Assembly (NCBI GenBank): GCA_001942415.1
Contig: MKJX01000213.1
Location: 1-38,691, forward strand
DNA length: 38,691 nt
Direction: 5' to 3'
From: Pseudonocardia sp. CNS-139
GTDB taxonomy: Bacteria; Actinomycetota; Actinomycetes; Mycobacteriales; Pseudonocardiaceae
The translations under genes and the position numbers were made by a program. Positions 8,817 through 16,590 of the stretch are shown here, in pieces (the stretch's first letter is position 1; each line of letters opens with the position of its first letter). A model generated the notes under the pieces. It made no database searches and was not told where the DNA came from. It saw only the letters and a list, made by a program, of their open reading frames with translations.

Positions 8817-9818
8817 CGTCCGAACGCGACCGGGCCGTCGGCGCGCTCGCCGGCCTCGCCCTCGGCGACGCGCTGGGGATGCCGACGCAGTCGCTGTCCC
8901 GGGCCGCCATCGCCGCCCGGTACGGGCGGGTCACCACGCTGCTCGACGGCGCGCCCGACCAGCCGATCGCGCCCGGGATGCCGGCCGGCTCGATCACGGA
9001 CGACACCGAGCAGGCGCTTCTCCTGGCTCGCCTGCTCGTCGAGGGCGGCGGCCGCGTCGACCCGCTCGGCTTCGCGGCGGCCCTGGAGCGGTGGGAGGAG
9101 GACATGGTCCGGCGCGGCTCCGCCGACCTCCTCGGCCCCTCCACCAAGCGCGCGCTGCAACGGCTGCGCGCCGGCGTGCCGCCCGGGGACGCCGGGCGCG
9201 ACGGCACGACCAACGGCGCCGCCATGCGCGTCACGCCCGTCGGGGTCGCCTTCCCCGTGTCGACCCGGACGCCCTGCTCGACGCGGTGGTCGAGGCGAGC
9301 CGCGTCACGCACAACACGACGATCGGGATCGCCGCCGCGGCCGCGGTCGCGGCGGCCGTCTCGGCCGGGGTCGCGGGCGCCGGCCTGCCGGACGCGCTCG
9401 ACGCCGCCGAGCACGCCGCCGCGGCGGGCGCCCGCGCGGGCATTGGAGCGCGGGCGGGGACGTCGCGGCCCGGCTGCGCTGGGCCCGCGGGTGGGTGCGC
9501 GGGATGCCGGACGCCGGCCTCGCCGACGCGCTCGCCGACGTCGTCGGGACGTCCGTGGCGGCGCAGGAGTCGGTGGTCGCGGCGCTCGTGCTGGCGGAGG
9601 CGCGCGGCGCCGACCCCCGGGCCGCGCTCGTGACGGCGGCCGGGCTCGGCGGCGACACCGACACCGTCGCCGCGATGTGCGGCGCGGTGCTCGGCGCGCA
9701 GCACGGGGTGGACGGGCTGCCGTCCGACCTGCTGGCCACGGTCCTGGAGGTCAACGGCCTCGACCTGGCCCCGGTGGCCGACGCCCTGCTCGCCCTGCGG
9801 CACCGTGGGAACCCATGA
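8813..9818 (+). CDS. ADP-ribosylglycohydrolase family protein (two frame breaks)
   Basis: The family hydrolyses ADP-ribose-protein or related N-glycosidic bonds with a binuclear metal site. The conserved blocks are present: GLALGDALGMPTQ, SITDDTEQALLLARLL (metal-binding T-D-D), GTTNGAAMRVTPVG and GLGGDTDTVAAMCGAVLGA (metal-binding D-T-D). The frame is lost near 9262 (AFPVS should run into DPDALLDAVVEASRVTH) and near 9441 (ARA to GHWSAGGDVAARLRW); each is one missing base in a C or G run. Repaired length is 335 residues. The only plausible start is the TTG at 8813, overlapping the gntR stop. The next gene is a PfkB kinase, suggesting release and then phosphorylation of a ribosyl product. Confidence 0.87.
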
Positions 9819-9845
9819 CCCGCCCTCGCAGCCCCCGCGGCCCCC

Positions 9846-9869
9846 TCGCAGCCCGTCGACGGGCTGCGA
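9846..9869. repeat. 24-bp perfect palindrome with extra half-sites
   Basis: TCGCAGCCCGTC is followed directly by its reverse complement GACGGGCTGCGA. A further half-site GACGGGCTGCGAC lies at 9878-9890 and a partial CTCGCAGCCC at 9824-9833. The cluster fills the 76-nt gap between the glycohydrolase stop and the kinase GTG. It could be an operator for the GntR regulator or an mRNA hairpin. Confidence 0.7.
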
Positions 9870-9894
9870 CCAGGCGCGACGGGCTGCGACGTCG

Positions 9895-10796
9895 GTGACC
9901 GGGCGGTTCGTCCACACCGGGCAGGTCGTGATCGACCTGGTCATGCGGGTGCCGGCGCTGCCCGCCCCGGCCGGGGACGTCATCGCGACCAGCACCGACA
10001 TGCTCCCCGGCGGGGGCTTCAACACGATGTACGCGGCGGCCCGGGCCGGCGCCGAGGTCGTCTACGCGGGCGGGCACGGGCCGGGCCGGTTCGGCGACAC
10101 CGTGCGCGCCGCGCTGACCGCCGCGGGCGTCGCGATCGCGCTCCCGCCCTCGGCCGCCGACACCGGCATCTGCGTGGTGCTCGTCGACGGCACGGGCGAG
10201 CGCACGTTCGTGACCAGCACCGACATCGAGCCGCCCGTCGACGCGGCCGCGTTCGCCGCCCTGCCGCTGACCGCCGCCGACCTCGTGTACGTCTCCGGCT
10301 ACACGCTGCTGGCCGAGCCGAAGGCGTCGGCCGTGCTCGACCGGCTGCCCGGCCTGCGGGTGCTGCTCGACCCCGGCCCGCTCGGCTTCGACGCCCCCGG
10401 GTGGGACCGCGCGCTGGCCCACACGGCCGTCCTGAGCTGCAACGCCCGCGAGGCACGGCTCATGACCGGCACCGCCGACCTCGCCGCAGCCTCGGCCGCG
10501 CTCGCCCGCCGGTTGCCCCCGGGAGCCGCCGTGGTCGTCCGGGACGGCGCCGCCGGCTGCCTGGTGACGGAGGACGGCCGCACGGAGCCGGTCGCGGGGT
10601 TCCCCGCCGAGGTCGTCGACACGACCGGGGCGGGCGACACGCACTGCGGCGTGCTCGCGGCCGAGCTGCTGCGCGGCGCCGGCCTGCGCACCGCGGCCCG
10701 TCGCGCCAACGCGGCGGCGTCCATCGCGGTGACGCGGCCCGGCCCGGCCACCGCGCCGGCCCGGGCCGAGGTGGACGCCTGCTCGCTACGCCGTGA
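9895..10796 (+). CDS. PfkB-family carbohydrate/nucleoside kinase (one frame break at the 3' end)
   Basis: Ribokinase-fold kinase. The N-terminal substrate region has LPGGGFNTMYAAARAGAEVVYAG, and the C-terminal signature VVDTTGAGDTHCGVLAAELL contains the anion hole and catalytic Asp (GAGD). The GTG at 9895 gives FVHTGQVVIDLVMRV directly. Near 10779 one C is lost: the frame should end AEVDALLATP and stop at 10794-10796. Repaired length is 300 residues. It follows the GntR-ADP-ribosylglycohydrolase pair on the same strand, so ribose or a ribosyl-nucleoside is a reasonable substrate guess. It overlaps the convergent PPOX gene by about 11 nt. Confidence 0.85.
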
Positions 10797-11216
10797 CGTT
10801 CAGGTTCGCCGTGACCTTCGTCGGGCGCAGCCGGACGACGAGCTCACCCGGCACGGCGTTGCGCCTCCCGAACTCCGCCGCGCGGTCGGCGCCCATGTAG
10901 CGGGCGCCGACGGCCGTGGCGATCCGCAGCAGCTCGCCGGGTCCTCCGAGACCGTCGCCTCGCCCTGCACCTGCACGAACGCGTAGGGCGGCTCCTGCAG
11001 GTCGGTGCACAGCACCAGCCGCGGGTCGCGGGCGACCGCGCGTCCCTTCGCCGTGCCCTCGCCGGTGGTGAACGCGATGTCGGCGCCGTCGACCACGAAC
11101 CAGACGGGCGCCACGAGCGGCCGGCCGTCGGCGGCCACGAACCCGATCTTGCCGGTGCGGGTGCCGGTGGAGAGGAAGTCACGGACGGCGGGGTCGATCA
11201 CTGCGGTCTCGGCCAT
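10786..11216 (-). CDS. PPOX-class F420/FMN-dependent oxidoreductase (one frame break)
   Basis: Split-barrel flavoenzyme of the Rv1155-like group; such proteins use F420 or FMN to reduce small molecules. Motifs: VRDFLSTGTRTGKIGFVAADGRPLVAPVWFVVDG, split between the first two strands; IAFTTGEGTAKGRAVARDPRLVLCTD; and PYAFVQVQGEATVSEDP. After a break near 10938, where a C run is one short, GELLRIATAVGARYMG and GELVVRLRPTKVTANLNVTA follow. Repaired length is 143 residues, typical. It is divergent from the LLM F420-type oxidoreductase. Confidence 0.82.
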
Positions 11217-11312
11217 GCGCCGTGTCTACCTCACGGCTGCCGGCTCGACGCGCCGGACGGTAGGAGACACGCTCCGTGGCTACCTGTGCCGCGCGGCGCG
11301 AGGCTCGGCGGT

Positions 11313-12174
11313 ATGGATCTCGGCACCGTCGGGGCATGGTTCGGGCCCCATCACGACGACCCCACCCGCATCCGGTTCGCGGCCGCCGCCGAGGCGCTCG
11401 GCTACCGGACGATCTGGTTCGGCATCGGCCGCGAGACGTCCGGTGACCTGCGGCTGTTCGACGACCTCCTGGACGCGACGCGGGCCGCGGTGGTCGTGCC
11501 GGCGATCGTCAACGTCTTCAACAACGACCCGGAGACGGTCGCGGCCGGCTACCACCGGATCGCCGCCCGCCACCCCGGCCGGTTCCTGCTGGGCATCGGC
11601 GTGGGGCACCCCGAGTCGATCAGCGGCTACCGCCGCCCGCACCGCACGCTCGTGGAGTTCCTCGACGTGCTCGACGCCCGCGGGGTGCTGGCGTCCGCGC
11701 GGGTGGTCGGTGCGCTCGGCGACCGCTCGCTGCTGCTGGCGCGCGACCGGTCGCGCGGCGCGCACCCGTACCTGACCGTGCCCGGCCACACCCGCCACGC
11801 GCGCACGATCCTCGGCCCGCACGCGCTGCTCGCGCCCGAGCAGAAGGTCGTGCTCGACACCGATCCCGAGGCGGCCCGCGCCGTCGGCCGCCCGTTCGTC
11901 GAACGGCCGTACCTCGGCCTGGTCAACTACGTGTCCAACCTGCGCCGCAGCGGCTACTCCGAGCAGGACGTCGCCGGCGGCGGGAGCGACCGGCTGATCG
12001 ACGCGCTGGCCGTGCACGGGGACGCGGCGGCGGTCGCCGCGGGCGTGCGCGCGCACCTCGACGCCGGCGCCGACCACGTCGGCGTGCAGGTCCTCGCGCG
12101 GCCGGGCGCGGCCGGGCGGGGACGTGATCGGGGGATATCGCGCGCTCGCTGCGGAGCTGTCCGTGCGCACGTGA
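11313..12174 (+). CDS. LLM-class (luciferase-like) F420-type oxidoreductase (one frame break near the end)
   Basis: The N-terminus MDLGTVGAWFG..DPTRIRFAAAAEALGYRTIWFG is typical of the TIGR03620-like group of putative F420-dependent LLM enzymes. A TIM-barrel core follows: VVVPAIVNVFNNDPETVAAGYHRIAARHPGRF, split, with LLGIGVGHPE and ILGPHALLAPEQKVVLD. Near 12110 an extra base (or two lost) moves the frame to GGDVIGGYRALAAELSVRT, ending at 12172-12174. Repaired length is 286 residues. The next gene starts at GTG 12171 inside the stop (GTGA). Confidence 0.82.
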
Positions 12175-12787
12175 GTACGTTGGGCGCGGTGAGCGGGACG
12201 GCGGGCGGCGGGTCGCGGGCGCGGCAGAGCACGGAACGGCTCGTCCTGTTCACCGACGCCGTGGTCGCGATCGCGATCACCGTGCTCGTGCTGCCGCTCG
12301 TGGACGCCGCGACCGAGGCGATGCAGGCCGGCGGGTCCGCGAGCGAGGTGATCGCGGAGAACCAGTCGGCGATCTACACGTTCCTGCTGAGCTTCGTGGT
12401 GATCGCCCGGCTCTGGATGGTGCACCACTTCCTGTTCCGCACGATCGAGGTCGTGTCCCGCGGGGTCCTGCTGTGGAACATGGCCTGGATCCTGACGATC
12501 GTCGTGCTCCCGTTCCCGACGGTGATGATCGGCGGCGACGGCCCGGACCGCTGGCCACCGCGCTCTACGTCGGCACGATCTTCGCCAGCAGCTTCTGCCT
12601 CACCGCGCTGAGCGTGCTCGCGAACGGACGGCTGGTCGCGGCGTCGGCGGCCTCCACGGGCCTGCTCGCCGTCGCGCTGCTGCTCGTGGTGTTCTGGCCG
12701 GCGGTCGGGTACTTCGCGCTGCTCCTGCTGCTCCTGTCCGCGCCCGTGGAGCGGGTCTGGCGGCGGCTGCACCCGGACCCCGCGTGA
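12171..12787 (+). CDS. TMEM175/DUF1211-family potassium channel protein (one frame break)
   Basis: Bacterial TMEM175 proteins are six-helix K+ leak channels. The hallmark first helix is present as ERLVLFTDAVVAIAITVLVLPL; the usual F-S-D motif is F-T-D here. Further helices: YTFLLSFVVIARLWMVHHFLF, LWNMAWILTIVVLPFPTVMI, LYVGTIFASSFCLTALSVLA, AASTGLLAVALLLVVFW and VGYFALLLLLLSAPV. Near 12551 one C is lost (GDGPDP should run into LATALYVG). Repaired length is 205 residues. The start is GTG 12171 (overlapping the previous stop) or GTG 12189. Confidence 0.85.
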
Positions 12788-12792
12788 GCCGC

Positions 12793-12811
12793 CACGGGCA
12801 CACCGCCCGTG
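12793..12811. terminator. hairpin between convergent genes
   Basis: CACGGGC/GCCCGTG forms a 7-bp stem with a 5-nt loop just after the TMEM175 stop and before the end of the convergent lipoprotein gene. There is no U-tract, which is usual for actinobacteria. Confidence 0.45.
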
Positions 12812-12871
12812 TCGCCCCGCCGCGCCGGGGCAGCCGGGCCGGGCGGTGTGGTCGGCGGTGACCGCCGGGCG

Positions 12872-13872
12872 TCAGCCGCCGAGGAACTGCCGCAGGTCGT
12901 CCAGGACGATGTCGGCGCCGGCCGGGCCGAGTCCGAGGAACCAGACCTCGTCGTTCACCGGGCGCGCGGTGCCGCGCTGCACGGCGCCGAGCCGGCCCCA
13001 CAGCTCCCCGCCGACCACGGCGCCCTCGGCCGTGGCCTCCGGCGGCCCGTAGGAGGAGTAGAAGAGCCAGTCGCCGTCGGCCTCGGAGATGCGCTCCTGC
13101 GAGATCTCGGCGGCGAGCTCGTCGATGTCCTGGACCTGCGGCCGCGGCAGCCCGACGTCCTGCAGGATCACGCCGATGAACGAGAGGTTCCCGTAGAGCC
13201 GGATGCGTTCGGGCATGAAGCGCAGCAGCGAGATCGTCGGGGTCTGCGGCAGGCCGGCGCGCAGCTCGTCGGCCTTGCGCTGGTAGTCGTTGAGCAGCGT
13301 GGTGGCCCGCTCCTCCTCGCCGAGCGCGGCCCCGACGAGCAGCAGGTTCTCCTTCCACGGGAAGCCGGGCCGGATCTCCAGCACCGTGGGCGCGATCGCC
13401 GAGAGCTGGTCGTACAGCTCGTCGACGCGCAGCTGGCTGCCGAGGATGAGGTCGGGCTGCAGCGCCGCGACCGCCTCCAGCCGCAGCCCGTCCAGCGACC
13501 CGATGTTGGTGACGCCCGCGACGCGCGGCTCCAGGTACGAGGGGATCTCGCCGTTCGGGCTCGCGAACCCGACGGGCGTGACGCCGAGCGAGAGCACGTC
13601 GTCCAGCTCGCCGGTGTCGAGCACGACCACCCGCTGCGGCTTCGCCTCCAGCCGGGTCTGGCCGCGCGCGTGCGTGACCGTGCGCGGGAAGACGCCCGGC
13701 CCGACGTCCGCGCCGAGCCGCGCCGTCGCCTCGTCGGCCGTGGAGAACAGCCGTCCGCCGGTGGCGACGTCGGTGTTGCCCGACCCGCCCGACGGCGCCG
13801 TCGCCGGCGCGCCGCAACCGGCGAGCGCCACGGCGAGTGGCACACCGCGATCAGCCCAGACCTGCGGAACAT
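12872..13872 (-). CDS. iron-siderophore ABC transporter substrate-binding lipoprotein (one frame break)
   Basis: Class III (FepB/FecB-like) periplasmic-binding-protein fold. The ATG at 13872 follows GGAGG by 8 nt. The lipoprotein signal (MFRRSGLIAV..PLAVALAGCGAPA) carries the lipobox LAGC, but only after repair of one lost base near 13840. The mature protein has PQRVVVLDTGELDDVLSLGVTPVGFA, split here, with LEAVAALQPDLILGS, YDQLSAIAPTVLE, DIDELAAEISQERI and FLGLGPAGADIVLDDLRQFL. Repaired length is 333 residues. No permease or ATPase genes are adjacent, so it works with a transporter encoded elsewhere. An iron-box-like site lies 20-38 nt upstream of the start. Confidence 0.87.
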
Positions 13873-13891
13873 GGGGAACCTCCTCCAGAAC

Positions 13892-13910
13892 TGAGGGGAG
13901 GCTACCCTTC
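13892..13910. promoter_or_regulatory. iron box (IdeR/DmdR/DtxR-type) candidate
   Basis: TGAGGGGAGGCTACCCTTC matches 13 of 19 positions of the classical iron box TTAGGTTAGGCTAACCTAA, including the core AGGCTA and the flanking CCT. It sits just upstream of the siderophore-binding lipoprotein, where iron repression is expected. Confidence 0.5.
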
Positions 13911-14082
13911 ATTACGCGATGGTCTGACCTCGGCCGTCTCCGCCTCACCTCCGACCGATACGGTTCGCGCCGAAGCGATCACCCAAAGCGTGTCTCGACG
14001 CTCGTGCTGGCCTCCCCGGGTGATCGGCGCACCATTGGGTGCTACTCAGCGTGATGGTTTGGCACGGAAGAGGTGTGCTCGG

Positions 14083-14948
14083 ATGGCGACTCCGTCGAAC
14101 CCGACGGTACTCAAGCGCTGGATCGGCCTGGAGCTGCGCCGGCTGCGCACCGAGGCGAACGTCTCGCGGCAGGACGCCGCGAAGCGCCTGGGGCAGAACC
14201 GCTCCAACATCGGCCACTTCGAGACGGCCTACAGCCTCCCCTCGCCACTGGCCGTCGAGGCGTTGCTGACGATGTACGGGGTGCCCGAGCGAATCCCCTA
14301 TTTCGTCGACCTGGTGACCACGGCAAAACGCGGCAAGACTGGTGGGAGAAACTCGGGGACGTTGCGCCGAGTTGGCTCAACCTCTATCTCGGACTGGAGT
14401 CCGGAGCCGCCGAGATCGCCAGTTTCGACACCTACCTCGTGCCTGGTCTGCTCCAGACGTCCGATTACGCCACCGCGGTCATTAGTGCCGACCCCGAGAT
14501 CAACGAGGAGCAGCTGCGGAAACGGTTGGAGCTGCGGATGACGCGCCAGCAGGTGCTCGACCGCGAGCCCGACCCGCTGCGGCTGTGGACGGTGATCGAC
14601 GAGGCGGTCCTGTACCGGCGCCGCGGTACACCTGCGACGATGGCGGCGCAGCTCGCCCACCTGCTGAAGATGGCCGAGCGGCCCCGGATCGAGGTCCAGG
14701 TCATGCCGCTCACCGCGGGCGCCCACATCGCGCAGCACGGCACGTTTCAGATACTGCGCTTCCCGGACGAGATGATCGGCGACCCGGGCGTCGTCTACGT
14801 CGAGCAACTGGTGGAGGGGCGCTACTACGAGGATCCCGCCCAGATCGGCATGTACGAGCGGACGATGACCCGACTTCAGATTCAGGCGGCAACCCCGGAG
14901 GAGTCCCGTAGGCTCATCGAGCAGGCGATGCGTAACGCGGAGGAATAG
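14083..14948 (+). CDS. XRE-family regulator with DUF5753 domain (one frame break)
   Basis: The helix-turn-helix is at about residues 10-70 (WIGLELRRLRTEANVSRQDAAKRLGQ, split by NRSNIGHFETAYSLPS). After repair of a lost base near 14328 (an A run), the DUF5753 domain runs from WWEKLGDVAPSWLNLYLGLE through SFDTYLVPGLLQTSDYATAV, RMTRQQVLDREPDPLRLW, IEVQVMPLTAGAH and FQILRFPDE. Repaired length is 288 residues. Together with the next gene (DUF397) it forms the regulator/partner pair common in streptomycetes and relatives, where some pairs control development or antibiotic genes. Confidence 0.9.
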
Positions 14949-14950
14949 CG

Positions 14951-15145
14951 ATGAGTCCGGCAGAGGGGCAATTTCGCAAGTCGACTTTCAGTAACGACCA
15001 CCAGGGGTGCGTCGAGGTCGCCGTGGCGGCCGACGGCGCCCGCTGGGTCCGCGACAGCAAGCACCCCGCCGCAGCCCCCCATCGCTTCGCGGCCGCCGAG
15101 TGGAACGCATTCCTGCAGGGGGTGAAGGCGGGCGAGTTCGGCTAG
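14951..15145 (+). CDS. DUF397 family protein
   Basis: A 64-residue protein with the DUF397 pattern: FRKSTFSNDHQGCVEVAVA, VRDSKHP and FAAAEWNAFLQGVKAGEF. It begins 2 nt after the XRE-DUF5753 stop. DUF397 proteins are usual cognate partners (co-regulators or antagonists) of the neighbouring XRE protein. Confidence 0.92.
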   Translation: MSPAEGQFRKSTFSNDHQGCVEVAVAADGARWVRDSKHPAAAPHRFAAAEWNAFLQGVKAGEFG

Positions 15146-15159
15146 CCGCCTTCCATCCC

Positions 15160-15233
15160 CGACCGCACACACCTCCCGTACTCCGCACACATGGCCGGAG
15201 GTCTGTGCCGAGTGCCGCACGTGTGTGCGGTCG
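15160..15233. repeat. nested inverted-repeat element
   Basis: CGACCGCACACAC (15160-15172) pairs with GTGTGTGCGGTCG (15221-15233), a perfect 13-bp stem. Inside, ACTCCGCACA pairs with TGTGCCGAGT at 9 of 10 positions. The element fills the gap between the DUF397 gene and the esterase operon and looks like an intergenic palindromic repeat. Confidence 0.65.
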
Positions 15234-15287
15234 GCCCCGGAGCCGCGGCGCGCGCCGCCGGGCCGCCGCGGTGGCAGGCTTCCGTGC

Positions 15288-16590
15288 GTGCACGCCCTGC
15301 TCGACGCGCCGCTACTGGGCGGCCCGCTGCCTGGGTGGTTGGGGCCGCGGGGGCCGTCGGCGGGCTGTTCCTGCTCGCCGTCCGGACGCGGCGCTGGTGG
15401 CTGCCCGTCGTGCCACTGACGCTGGCCGGTGCGGTGCTGGCGACCGGCCTGGTCGCGTTCCTCGTCGACCGGGTGTGGCGGCCGTTCCCGGACGCGCTGC
15501 CGCTGCCCGTGCTGCTCGCGGTCGGGGCGGCGCTCGCCGGGATCGCGCTCGGGGTGGCGGGCATGTGGTTCCGGCGCCCGCCCGGCCGGCTGGCGAGCGT
15601 GGTCGCGGTGGCGCTCGTCGTGGCGGCCTCCGCGCAGGGCGTCAACGCCGTCTACCGCGAGTACCCGACGCTGCGCACGGCGCTCGGGCTGCCGGCCGTC
15701 GACGAGATCCCGTTCACGCAGGTCCCGCTGCGGGAGCAGGTGATCGGGGCGCGCTCGGGGCTGCCGCTGTCCGGGGTCTGGCGCCCGCCCGCGGGCATGC
15801 CGGCGACGGGCGCGGTCACCGAGATCACGATCCCGGCCACCGCGTCCGGGTTCGCGGCCCGGCCGGCGTGGCTCTACCTGCCGCCCGCCTACCTCTCCCG
15901 GCCGCGGGCGCAGCTTCCGGTGCTCGTGCTGCTCTCCGGGCAGCCGGGCACCCCGCGCGACTGGCTCGACGGCGGCCGGCTCGCCGCCCGCATGGACGCG
16001 TTCGCGGCCGCGCACGACGGGCTCGCGCCGGTGGTCGTCATGCCCGACCAGCTCGGCGCGCCGCTGGCCAACCCGCTCTGCCTGGACTCCCGGCTCGGCG
16101 ACGTGCAGACCTACCTGACCGTGGACGTCCCGGCGTGGATCCGCGACACGCTCCAGGTGGCGCCGGACCCGTCCGCGTGGGCGATCGGCGGGTTCTCCAG
16201 CGGCGGCACGTGCTCGCTGCAGATGGCGGTCAACGCCCCGCAGGTGTACCCGACGTCGTGGACCTCTCCGGGGAGTCCGAGCCGACGCTCGGCGACCGCG
16301 CGGCGACCGTGCAGGCCGCGTTCGGCGGCGACGGGGCCGCGTTCACGGCCGTCAACCCGCTCGACGTCATGGCGGCGAAGCAGTTCCCCGGGACCGCGGG
16401 CTACCTCGTCGCGGGGCAGCAGGACGCGCAGTACCTCCCGCAGGCCCAGCAGGTCTACGCGGCGTGCCGGGCCGCGGGCATGGACGTCCAGCTGCACGTG
16501 CTGCCCGGCGGGCACAGCTTCGAGGTGTGGGGACCGGGCCTGGACGGCGCGCTGCCGTGGCTCGCGACCCGGCTGGGAATGACCCCGTGA
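15288..16590 (+). CDS. membrane-anchored alpha/beta-hydrolase (Ag85/esterase D type), candidate aminoacyl-lipid hydrolase (two frame breaks)
   Basis: Four N-terminal hydrophobic segments (AGAVGGLFLLAV; LPVVPLTLAGAVLATGLVAFLV; LPVLLAVGAALAGIALGVAG; LASVVAVALVVAASAQ) precede an extracytoplasmic esterase domain. That domain has PAWLYLPPAYL, LPVLVLLSGQPGTPRDWL, VVVMPDQLGAP, the nucleophile motif AIGGFSSGGTCS, and the late histidine in LHVLPGGHSFEVWG. Breaks near 15345 and 16257 each lack one base; the repaired length is 434 residues. GTG 15288 is the best start. Its stop overlaps the GTG of the aminoacyl-PG synthase (GTGA), the arrangement known for corynebacterial aminoacyl-lipid synthase/hydrolase pairs, so it may deacylate the lipid its neighbour makes; this is inference. 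Confidence 0.8.
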
